This document shows positions 18,055 to 27,900 of a stretch of DNA of 64,000 bases, one piece after another (position 1 is the stretch's first letter; each line of letters opens with the position of its first letter). This DNA is from an uncultured Bacteroidales bacterium. GTDB taxonomy: Bacteria > Bacteroidota > Bacteroidia > Bacteroidales > Bacteroidaceae. Where the stretch lies: NCBI GenBank assembly GCA_902776455.1, contig CACYQI010000002.1, forward strand, positions 62,001 to 126,000. The letters are read 5' to 3'. The translations under genes were made by a program, and so were the position numbers. The notes below the pieces were generated by a model that made no database searches, was not told where the DNA came from, and was given only the letters and a program-made list of their open reading frames with translations.

Positions 18055-18795
18055 ATGAATTATAACAGGATAGCAATCATAGGTGCCGGCAACATGGGCG
18101 GCGCCCTTGTCAAAGGCTGGACAAAGGCTGGCTTGGCGGCTAATCTGGCTGTTACTGCTCATACGAAACGTACGCTCGACCGCCTCACCGAAGCTTGTCC
18201 GGGCATTAGCGTAACGCTCGACAACAACGAGGCCGCCAGGGGTGCCGATGTCGTGGTGCTTGCCGTCAAGCCCTGGCTCGTAGGGCAAGTGATAGAAGAA
18301 ATAAAGCCGGTACTGACGGACAAACTCGTCGTCTCCGTTGCCGCTGGCGTCCGCCACGAGCGCATCGACGTCTATGTCATGCCCAACATCGCAGCCGAAT
18401 ACGGCCAGAGCATGACCTTCGTGGAAGAAGCTCCGCAGGCAACGGCGGTGGCAGAACTCTTCGGTAGGGTAGGGCAATGCCGTGTTGTCCCGCAAAGACT
18501 GATGGATGCCGGCATGATGATGGCAGGTTGCGGCATCGCCTACGTGATGCGTTTCCTCCGAGCCATGATGGAGGGCGGCGTTGAGATGGGTTTCTATCCC
18601 GACGAGGCAAAGCAGATAGCCATGCAGACCATGCAGGGAGCCGTCGCGTTGCTCCGCGAGACAGGACTGCATCCCGAAGCAGCCATCGACAAAGTGACAA
18701 CGCCCGGCGGCATCACCATCAAGGGACTGAACGAACTCGACCATGCCGCCTTCAACTCGGCTGTAATACGTTGTCTCAAAGCAGGACTGAAATAA
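18055..18795 (+). CDS. proC: Pyrroline-5-carboxylate reductase
   Basis: 246 residues. It reduces pyrroline-5-carboxylate to proline with NAD(P)H. The Rossmann motif IIGAGNMGGALVKG opens the protein and the family signature TTPGGITIKGLNEL lies near the C-terminus. The start ATG 18055 sits in an AT-rich attatgaatt microrepeat that includes several overlapping ATG-like words, so the exact start could be the ATG at 18055 or one slightly upstream. proB follows after 28 bp. Confidence 0.94.
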   Translation: MNYNRIAIIGAGNMGGALVKGWTKAGLAANLAVTAHTKRTLDRLTEACPGISVTLDNNEAARGADVVVLAVKPWLVGQVIEEIKPVLTDKLVVSVAAGVRHERIDVYVMPNIAAEYGQSMTFVEEAPQATAVAELFGRVGQCRVVPQRLMDAGMMMAGCGIAYVMRFLRAMMEGGVEMGFYPDEAKQIAMQTMQGAVALLRETGLHPEAAIDKVTTPGGITIKGLNELDHAAFNSAVIRCLKAGLK

Positions 18796-18823
18796 AAAGT
18801 TGAAAAGTTGAAAAGGTAAAAAG

Positions 18824-19597
18824 GTGAAAAGTAGGATTGTAGTGAAAGTGGGCAGCAATGTCCTTACCACAGACCGAGGCAAGCTCGACATCACCCGCAT
18901 GTCTTCGCTTGTGGATCAGATTGTTTGGCTGCGCGAGCAGAACTATGACGTTGTGCTCGTCACGAGCGGCGCCGTCGCTTGCGGCAGGAAGGAACTGCAG
19001 GTTGACCACATGCTCGACTCCGTCGAACAGCGTCAGCTCTTCTCGGCAATGGGGCAGGTGAAGCTCATCAACCTCTATTACGACCTCTTTCGCGAGTACA
19101 ACATCCATATCGGACAGGTGCTTACGACGAAGGAGAACTTCCAGAGCGAGCGCTCCTATCAGAACCAGCGTGCCTGCATGGAGGTGATGCTCGAGAACGG
19201 CGTCCTGCCCATCGTCAACGAGAACGACACGGTGAGCATCGAGGAACTCATGTTTACCGACAACGACGAACTCTCCGGCCTCATTGCCAAGATGATAGGG
19301 GCCGAGACGCTTGTCCTGCTGACGGGCGTCGATGGCCTCTACAACGGCAACCCTTCCGAGCCTGGCAGCGAGGTGATTCGCAGCACAAAACCCGGCGACG
19401 ACCTCTCGCGCTACATCCAGACAGAGAAGAGCAGTGCCGGCCGGGGCGGAATGACCTCGAAGTACAAGACGGCAAGCAACGTGGCTGCGGCAGGCATCAA
19501 GGTCATCATCGCCAACGGCAATAGGGATAACATATTGATAGACTTGACAGAACGACCCAAGGAAACAGTACACACGGAATGGACTTCAGACAAATAA
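18824..19597 (+). CDS. proB: Glutamate 5-kinase, short form without PUA domain
   Basis: 257 residues, only the amino-acid-kinase domain; the C-terminal PUA domain of the longer enterobacterial enzyme is absent. It phosphorylates glutamate to start proline synthesis. VVKVGSNVLT near the N-terminus, VLVTSGAVACG, IVNENDTVS and SSAGRGGMTSKYKTA (substrate and nucleotide sites) are present. The GTG start and the region before it fall in a run of aaaagttgaaaaggtg microrepeats, which supply a purine-rich ribosome-binding site. Its 3' end overlaps proA by 19 bp. Confidence 0.93.
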   Translation: MKSRIVVKVGSNVLTTDRGKLDITRMSSLVDQIVWLREQNYDVVLVTSGAVACGRKELQVDHMLDSVEQRQLFSAMGQVKLINLYYDLFREYNIHIGQVLTTKENFQSERSYQNQRACMEVMLENGVLPIVNENDTVSIEELMFTDNDELSGLIAKMIGAETLVLLTGVDGLYNGNPSEPGSEVIRSTKPGDDLSRYIQTEKSSAGRGGMTSKYKTASNVAAAGIKVIIANGNRDNILIDLTERPKETVHTEWTSDK

Positions 19598-20868
19598 AGG
19601 AAGCAAGCAGAGCATTGGCACTCTTGGACGATGCCCAGCGCAACGACATCTTGTTCAGAATAGCCGACCGCATTGAATCTTCTCAGGAACAGCTACTTGC
19701 AGCTAATGCCATCGACTTGCAAACTCTTGAACTCCCCCTAAAGGGGGCTGGGGGGTCTCCTCTCTACGACCGCTTGTTGCTCACAAAGGAACGTATAGCG
19801 GGCATTGCCGCTGACATCCGCAATGTGGCCAGTTTGCCGTCGCCTCTTGGCATCATCACGAAGGAACGGACGCTTGCCAACGGTCTTTACCTGCGTCGCA
19901 TCAGTGTTCCGTTCGGTGTAATCGGCGTCATCTTCGAGGCTCGCCCTAATGTCTGCTTCGATGTCTTCGCCCTCTGCTTCAAGAGCGGCAACGCTTGCAT
20001 CCTGAAGGGAAGCCGTAACGCCCAGCACAGCAACGAAGCCATCGTCGCCCTCATTCACGAGGTGCTCCGCGAGACAGACCCTCCCCAGCCCTCCCTTAAA
20101 GGGAGGGAGTCCTCCCCATCTCAAAAGGTCAATGGTCAATGGTCAATGGTCAATGATTCAATGGTCAATGGTCAATGGTCAATGGTCAATGCTCTAACCT
20201 TGTTGCCTCCCACCCACGAGGCTACGGCCGAACTGCTGGACGCTGTGGGCTACGTTGACCTCGTCATACCCCGAGGCGGCAGGAAGCTCATCGACTTCGT
20301 CCGCGACAATGCCCGTGTGCCGGTCATCGAGACGGGAGCAGGCGTCGTGCATGCTTATTTCGACAAGGACGGCGACCTCGAGAAAGGTCAGCGCATCATC
20401 AAGAATGCCAAGATGCGTCGCGTCAGCGTCTGCAACGCCCTCGACTGCCTCCTTGTCCATCGCGACCGTGCTGCCGACATTCCTGCCTTGCTCGCCCCGA
20501 TAGAAGGCCGTGTCGAGGTTATTACCGATGAGGCAGCAATGGGAACGGAGTGGATGGACTACAAACTCTCCCTCAAAGTCGTTGACAGTCTCGACGATGT
20601 CTTGGCTCACATCGCCCGCTACGGCTCAGGCCACAGCGAGTGCATCATCACCGAAAACGAGCAGACGGCTCGTCGCTTCCAGCAGATGGTCGATGCCGCT
20701 TGTGTCTATGTCAATGCCCCCACCAGCTTCACCGACGGAGCGCAGTTCGGCTTGGGCGCGGAGATAGGCATCTCAACCCAGAAGCTCGGCCCTCGCGGCC
20801 CCATGGCCCTCGAAGAGATGACCACCTACAAATGGCTCATCAACGGCAACGGCCAGACGAGAGATTAG
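19579..20868 (+). CDS. proA: Gamma-glutamyl phosphate reductase with in-frame repeat insertions
   Basis: 429 residues. It reduces glutamyl phosphate to glutamate semialdehyde. PFGVIGVIFEARPNV, LKGSRNAQHSN, the catalytic Cys in RRVSVCNALDC and VNAPTSFTDG identify the family. Two insertions are visible. The first, around LELPLKGAGGSP (about residues 51-60), is a palindromic element. The second, about residues 168-204, combines another element (PPQPSLKGRESSP) with heptamer repeats that spell VNGQWSM twice. The flanking fold is intact and the frame is kept. It ends the pro genes. Changes in heptamer number would break the frame. Confidence 0.93.
   Translation: MDFRQIKEASRALALLDDAQRNDILFRIADRIESSQEQLLAANAIDLQTLELPLKGAGGSPLYDRLLLTKERIAGIAADIRNVASLPSPLGIITKERTLANGLYLRRISVPFGVIGVIFEARPNVCFDVFALCFKSGNACILKGSRNAQHSNEAIVALIHEVLRETDPPQPSLKGRESSPSQKVNGQWSMVNDSMVNGQWSMVNALTLLPPTHEATAELLDAVGYVDLVIPRGGRKLIDFVRDNARVPVIETGAGVVHAYFDKDGDLEKGQRIIKNAKMRRVSVCNALDCLLVHRDRAADIPALLAPIEGRVEVITDEAAMGTEWMDYKLSLKVVDSLDDVLAHIARYGSGHSECIITENEQTARRFQQMVDAACVYVNAPTSFTDGAQFGLGAEIGISTQKLGPRGPMALEEMTTYKWLINGNGQTRD
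20127..20190. repeat. GGTCAAT heptamer tract inside proA
   Basis: Four perfect GGTCAAT units (20127-20154), one degenerate 8-base unit and four more perfect units (20163-20190). The same heptamer in the opposite orientation lies at 63485-63540. Gain or loss of a unit count not divisible by three would frameshift proA. Confidence 0.93.
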
Positions 20869-21750
20869 GTTCACCATCCCTATAAACCATTTAACCTATC
20901 TTTTTTTTGCGGTTTTCAGACAAGATTTAAAGCTTTTCAGACAAGATTTAAAGCTTAAGGCCAGAAAAACATAAGACATTACCCATACATCTATGTGCAT
21001 CCATCCAAATAGTCAATGGGAGACTGAGGCTATCGTCCAGCCTTGGCTCGCCCTGCTTTACTTCCTGCGCGTTCCGGCTTTGCCGTCTGAGCACCTGCGG
21101 AGCGCAAGAAACTTCCTATTTAACTTCATTCCATATCTTCCGGTAACTATTCAGCGATAGCCATATATCAGTAGTCCGTGCTTAGACAAAGCCAGCATCC
21201 CGTGTTATCCATGGACTTCCTCCCAGCAGCATCGCCCGACATCCACTTTCAACTTTCCATTTTCCATTTTCAACTTTCCATTTTCCATTTTCAATTTTCC
21301 ACTTTCCATGAAGAATTCTACCGTCACTCGTCACTTTCTGCCCTAACAGAATGAAAATGAGCTAATAACAGGGTGACAGTACCGTCACCCTACTGTCACC
21401 TCGCATCCCGTTGAATCACAATGCAATAAGCGGAAAGGTGACGGAGTGACGGTAATTAATCAACATTCACACACTCCTCCTACACCCTCTCGGTTCAGAT
21501 ATATGGTATTCGCTGAATAGTTACATCTTTCGAAACATAAATTAAAATAAAACAACGGATTACACGGATTTGACGGACTTAAGCCATGCTGACAATCAGC
21601 ATTTATGATAATCCGTTGGATCCGTGTAATCCGTTCTTCCCTTTGGTCAGGCGCAGGCGGATCTTCGCTTCGTTTCGCTCAAGCGCAGGCGGTTCTTCGG
21701 TTGTCGCCTCAGGCGGTGGCTGTTAATTATGACACAGCCCGTTGTTCACT
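20869..21750. other. Repeat-rich intergenic region between proA and the convergent peptide gene
   Basis: It holds a 21-bp direct repeat (TTTTCAGACAAGATTTAAAG at 20913 and 20934), tcaactttccattttc microrepeats (about 21247-21308), a GTCACC/GGTGAC hairpin cluster (about 21369-21400), an inverted pair of the ACGGATT family (about 21553-21578 against 21610-21638), and GC-rich CGCAGGCGG words (about 21650-21720) that recur near 30465 and 54238. No gene is supported. Confidence 0.7.
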
Positions 21751-21960
21751 TTACCACTCTTCGTCCCAGACGCTGCAGGATTCGCGGGTGCGGGCTTCGT
21801 TGGGATTGTAGCCGACATTGTTGCTGGTATTGTTTGAGCTGCCTCCGCCGAAGCCGGTTTCTCCTTGGCTGCTGATATTTTTTACTGGGCTTTGGCAAAT
21901 GATGCTTTGGTGTAGCAAGCGAGCCATTACCATGCTGGGTGTCAAATATGTACGTTTCAT
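21751..21960 (-). CDS. Small peptide (69 aa) following a giant surface protein
   Basis: The peptide begins MKRTYLTPSMVMARLL, has a Gly/Ser/Asn-rich middle (GFGGGSSNNTSNN) and ends SVWDEEW. A strong AGGAGG ribosome-binding site lies 7-12 bp before ATG 21960, and the start is only 12 bp after the stop of the 2368-aa gene, so the two are cotranscribed. It resembles in layout the 50-aa peptide at 44330, which also follows a large secreted protein: an MK(K/R)xYxxPxM start and an acidic, Trp-containing end. I know of many such small ORFs in Prevotella but no function. Confidence 0.65.
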   Translation of the reverse strand: MKRTYLTPSMVMARLLHQSIICQSPVKNISSQGETGFGGGSSNNTSNNVGYNPNEARTRESCSVWDEEW

Positions 21961-21972
21961 ATTGCTGTCCTC

Positions 21973-24900
21973 CTATTTGATGATGATTTTACGTCCGTTG
22001 TGAATATACATTCCCTTGCCGGTTGGCTTTTCTCCATTGGAGATGACGCGGCCGCTCAAGTCATACCATTCCTCCCCTCTCCTCGGAGAGGGGTCGGGGG
22101 TGAGGCTGTTGATGCCGTCGGCGTCGTCCTCGTTGAAGTTCAGCACGAAGCCCTTGACGTTGTTGCCGCCGCTCTCCGGGTCGCCTGCCGTGATGCCGTT
22201 CAGCGTGAAGTATGCGCGGCAGGCGTTGATGGTGATGGTGGAGGTTCCGTCGGGATAGTAGAGGTTGCTGCCGCTGCCCATGAAGAGCACGCTTCTGTTC
22301 TCTTCGGCGTAGGTCACGGGGGCGTAGGTGCCGATGAAGTCCACGTACTTAGTCTCGACGTTGGTGGTGGCATTGCTGATGGTAACACCCGTGAACACGG
22401 GGTTCACCTCGTTCTCGCCGCTGGTCCACTTCACGAGGAAGGGTGTGCCGGCAGCGATTTCCTGGACATCGACGAAGTTCATCGTCAGTGTGCCGTCGCT
22501 GAAGTCCGTGCTTTTGAGCGTCTTCACCGTAGCGCCTTCCAGCAGCGTGCCGTCGAAGTAATGGCCCTCTTCTGCTTGGGGGTTGCCGAGGTCGAAGGGC
22601 AGGCACAGCGTGTTCCAGTCGCCGTCCTTCCAGAGCGTGCGGCCAGCGAGGGTGACGTTAAATTCACCGCCGTTGGTTGCTGCCATACTAATGGCATCGC
22701 TGTTGTCAGCAGCGTTGGCCAGTATGAGGTCATAGGATGTGGTGAACATGATTGGGCTGCTCCATTGGCTGGTGCCATCTGTACCGCCGTCGGCTTGCAC
22801 CTGAACTTTGTAGGTTGTTCCAGCGCTCAAGCCAGTAAGGGTGTAGCTGTTGGTGTCTGAGGTATAATTGCCCACCTCAGTAGAGCCATTGGTGATTCGG
22901 ATGTCATCCACATAGAAGCAGTCATCGTAAGAGTCTGTGCTGCTGTCCTTCGCGTAATACCAGCGGAGAGTGTAAGTACCGGCGGTAAGGGGATATGAGT
23001 AATCAATCCAGTCGTCATCACCTGAAATGCCATTAATCTTATTATCTCCATCAATAGAGAAGTAAGCCTTGTCCCAACCGCTTTCCGAGGAAACCTTCGC
23101 CGAGAAGGTTAGGGTCTCATCGGTAGCTAAAGTCACTTCGAGAACCATATCGGATACCGAGTTATCAACTTCATTGTTTGTGCTCTTGGCGCACAAGGAA
23201 CCGCTTTGGTTGTTTTTCACCACTGTCCAAGGATAGTCGTCTGTGGTGGTAGTGAACTCGGCTTGGCTGAGGTCAAGGTAATTTACTTCCCCTAACTTGA
23301 TGTTATAGTTGTCGGAGAATCCCTTCCAGTTCACAGTGGCGCCACAAGCGGTGAGGCTGTTTTCGACTATTTCAAGATTGGTCGGCACCGGACAGCGTTC
23401 CAGAGTGGTGAAACTAAGGATATTGCTTATTCTGTCAGGTTGAGTGCCAATCACTCGTACAACGTATGTGGTCTCGAAATCAAGATTGTCAAAGGTATAT
23501 GGGCTGGCGGCATTCTCCACAGTAGTCCAAACAAGACTGGGATTGTCGGTAAAGACTTTCACATCGTCGATACCCATTCCATAACTATCCATAGTTTCGC
23601 ATTTGAAACCAATCTGATAGTTGGCCGCGAGACCTTGAAGCGGAACAGTCACAAGCGTCCAAGAACGAACCTTCGTATCATTGCTGTACAGCTCAGTCCA
23701 TGAACCGCCATCAACACTATAATAGACATGCAGTTTATTGAGGTCACTGCCCCAATCAACATTTCTATAATTGAAGGTCAACGTGGCAGAAGCAACACCG
23801 CTCAAATCCATAACAGGCGTAATAAGGTAATTATCCTCGCTGTTCCCACCGTAGTAGCATGTTGCGTTATAGTTGCCCGTTGCGGCATCCGTATAGTCTT
23901 CATGACCTGTACCAAAACCGACATCCCAGTATGAGTCACTACTTGTCGTCCAGCCTTCAGGCAAAGAACCGTCTTCGAATCCTTCAGAGAATATAACCAT
24001 GAAAGGATCACCCTCAGTATATTGCAAGTTATAGCTGTCTGAGCTTCCCGTCCAACTAACGGTGGCGCCGTTGGGAGTGAGGCTGTTCTCAACTAGGTTG
24101 ACCACGGTCGGCGCATCTATGACAGACACTGTCAAATCCATGATAGAAGGATACTGGCCATCCTCTATATGGAGGTCGAAACGGATGCTGTTTGATGATG
24201 TGACGAAAGGATCGATTTCGCCATCAGTGGCACAGTGTATTTCATTATCTGTGCCAGTGCCATCATAGATCTTTAGCCAATCAGTATCATAATACCGAGT
24301 ACCAATATCTAATGCTCCTTGCACGCTGAATGCTTTTCCTACGGGAGCATTGAGGATGAGTGTTGTGATATGTGATTCACTGGGGTTGGATTGGGCGCTT
24401 TCATCTTTTCCGCCATCGTCATAGACTTTGAAGGCAGAAGTGAACCATTCTGGGATATTCACAATTTTGGGGGTCTCTTCAGCACCATTAATAAACAAAA
24501 CCTCCTCCCCTAACTCTTCATCCCAACAAGAATCCACATAGCCAGGGCTGGGCATCTTTATATAGAAACGCCCCACCTCATTTTCTTCGCAGTCGTGGTC
24601 AATCTCAATGCCTTCGAATGGAATGTCACTCACATCCCAAGTGGCAGTGTAGGTACGGTCGCCTATTGAGCCGTGAGGAATGAATACTGTCTTGGTGGCT
24701 TCATCAAGGTCAGTACCCGTCCAGCCCATGAAGAGGTAGTTGGTGGTAGTGCCATTTACTTCGTCAATATCAACGCGGGTAGGATTGTTGAGAGTGATGT
24801 CCTCGCTCTCGATGGTGTAGCTGACGGGGTTGGGGATGGTCGGCTCATAACCGCCGTCAAGGATGTAGGTGATGGTATATTGGATAGGACTCCACTGGGC

Positions 24901-27900
24901 ATAGAGCGTTAAGTCACTGCGGAGCGTAATCGTCTCGCCAGGGGCATAGGCGGTGCCGCTACCGTCGGTCTCGGTGTTCCAGCCAGCGAAGGTGTAGCCG
25001 GTACGCTCCATAGTGCCTGCTTCAGCGACGGTGCCTGTGGCCACAATGATTCCCTCCACATTGAATGTTGCGACTTCTGGTACATCGCCATCAGTGTAAC
25101 CGTTGCCGTCGTAAAAAATCTGATGATGTTGATAGGCTCCGCAATAGGTACATTGACTGCCGTCCCAGTTGTGCTCAGCACAAGGCTTCACCTTGACCAC
25201 TTTGTTGCTGAGGCTGCCGATGCGGTTGGCGTAATTAACAGGAGTAGTGCTGTTGCCCACATAGACACACAGACCGTCGGCAAGGGTCTTGGCGACACTT
25301 GCACCTGAACTTCCACAACCGATGGCCTCTTGTAATCCATAATCTGGAATCGAGGACGCAGTGGCATTGACGGTGCCGCCATAAATGGCGATAGAGCCAC
25401 CACCACCGCCAACACCTCCACCAATGCCTGCCGACCAGCTAGTGGAATTCGTCGCTGTGATGTTGCCGCCATGGATAGTGATAGTGCCAAGCGTTTTATT
25501 GCCAGTGTTGTAATTATTCTCAGTTCCTATGGCCGCATTATTATCACTGTAAACAGTAGCATTCAATGAGCCAGTTCCACCTGCCTGTCCATAGATGTTT
25601 AGTGTGTTGCCGCTATGTACAGTAATGCCTTTTGGAACACTCAGGCTCGCGCCGTCGGCAAGAATCATGTTTACTGTACCATTGACGGTCAAGCGATTGG
25701 AGGCTGTGACACCAGCATCCTTCACAAGATACCAAGTCACCTTGCCGGCAGTTCCAATGGTGGTAGCGTCTGTCGTAGTGAAATGAGGGGGAGAAGAGAC
25801 TGCATGAGCTTCATACTCACCCGTCTCAGGATTGTATGAAACGTATTGACCTTCCTTGAGGCTCCAAGTGGCGTGATAACTACGGTTGCCCGTCGAGCCT
25901 TTGGCGATGGTAACAGTCATGGTGGGGGCAGATAGTCCTGTACCTGTCCATCCTGCGAAGTCGTACAGCTCGCGAACAGGATTGACGAGGGTGAAGGTTT
26001 CGCTCAGCTCGGTGTAGGTTGTTGGGTGTTCCGTTGGGAAAGACCCTTCTTCCAAGCCATCGTAACTGATGGTATAGATTAGTGTCCAAACTGCCGTATA
26101 GGAGCGGTTGCCGAGTGAGTTTGTAGGGATGGTAACATTCTGGGTAGGCTCCGTGAGGTCAGTACCCGTCCACCCAACGAAGTAGTATCCCTCGCGAGTG
26201 GGATTGACAAGGGTAATATCCTCGTCAAGATAAGTGTAGCTTGCCGGGTTGGGCGTAGCCACGCTGCCTCCGTCGAGGTCGTAGGTAACGGTATATGCAT
26301 CAAGTATCCATGTGGCGGTATAGGAGCGGTCGCCCTCGGAACCGTGAGGAATGGTGACGGACATGGTGGGGCCATCGAGGTCGGTGCCCGTCCATCCGGC
26401 GAAGGTATGGCCGGTGCGTATGGGATTGTTGAGAGTGATGGCGTCACTCAAAACACAGTAGTCTGTGGGATTGGAAGCAGTGCCCCCTGCAAGGTCGTAG
26501 GTGATGGTATAATTCGGCACCCATGTGGCCGTGTAGGAACGGTCGCCCGTAGAACCATTAGCAATGGTGACGTTTGTCGTCGGTTCGTTGAGGTCGGTGC
26601 CTGTCCATCCGGCGAAGGTGTAGCCCTCGCGGGTGGGATTGACGAGGGTGATGGCATCACTCTGCACCGTATAGCTCGTCGGGTTAGGCGTTGCCACGCT
26701 ACCGCCGTCGAGATTGTAGCTGATGGTATAGTTTAATGTCCAAATGGCGTAGAGGTTGACCACGGCGTTTTGTGTGTTGGCGAGATTGCTCACCATCTCA
26801 TTGTCGCTATAGACGGCTGTACCGTTAGGAGTGGTGCTCCATCCGACGAAGGTGTAGCCAGGGCGACTGAATGTGTTGGCTGAAAGTTCCTGTGCGACAT
26901 CGTATGTGAAAGTCTGGTCGTGGTACACGTCATTGCTACCGTAGTTCTGGTGGAAACGGACGGTGTAGGTAATGAGAGTCCACTTGGCATAAAGTGTCAC
27001 GTTGCCATCGGTAGCGAAGGGGATGGTGGTGGCAGCAGTCTGAAGTTCTGAATCGGTGTACCATCCGCCGAAAGTGTAGCTTGCAGGGGCAGAGGGAGTA
27101 CTGATACTTAGTGCACCATGAATGGCACCACCATTGGGATTGTTGGCATCGAGCAACAGACTGTTGTTGTTGAATGGGGCGTAGCTGCCAATGAAGTTGG
27201 CGTAGGTAGTAGTGGAATTGGAGGTGTTTTTGCTGATGACGACATCGTAGAACACAGGATTAACAATGTCGCTTCCACTATTCCATTTAACGATGTAAGG
27301 CTTTCCGGCCTCAATACTGCTAACGTTCGTGAAGGTCATCGTCAGCATGCCGTCGCTATAGTTCGTGCTTTCAAGTGTCTTCACGGTGGCTCCCTCAAGC
27401 GGTGTTCCAGTGAAATTGTTCAGGGCGAATGGCAGGACGATGGTGTTCCACGTGCCGTTGCGGTAGAGAGTGAGGCCGTTGAGCGTCAAAATGACAAATT
27501 TGATTCCTGCATTGTTGGAGATGGTCGTGTTGTTGTTGGCTGTAGCAGAGATGGTCAGTGCTTTGCCTGGCACCACCACGCCATTTTTGTTCACCACCCA
27601 GCTGTTGCCCAACATGGCGCGGAGGGTCTCACCGGTGTCGGTTGTCTTCGTGCCTTGGGACATATAAGCCAAGATTCCAGTGTATTCATAGGCTATATCG
27701 CAACGCTCTGTTCGATAGCAGTTGTTAAATGAGGGAGATGTGGAGTTTTCAATACCGCAGAAGAAATCTCTGAACGTTCCACTACCGGTAATGTTTTTTG
27801 TGCCGTTCACCAGGCAGTTATTGATCGTCATGTTACCCCATCGATGCCAGCCCACGAAGCCGCCCAGGTGTTTAGGACGGCCTGAAAGAACACCGTCGTA

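Noticed and set aside
21605-21811. 68-aa plus-strand frame before the peptide gene
   Set aside because: It runs through ACGGATT and CGCAGGCGG repeat words and overlaps the peptide gene on the other strand, which has a good ribosome-binding site and synteny.
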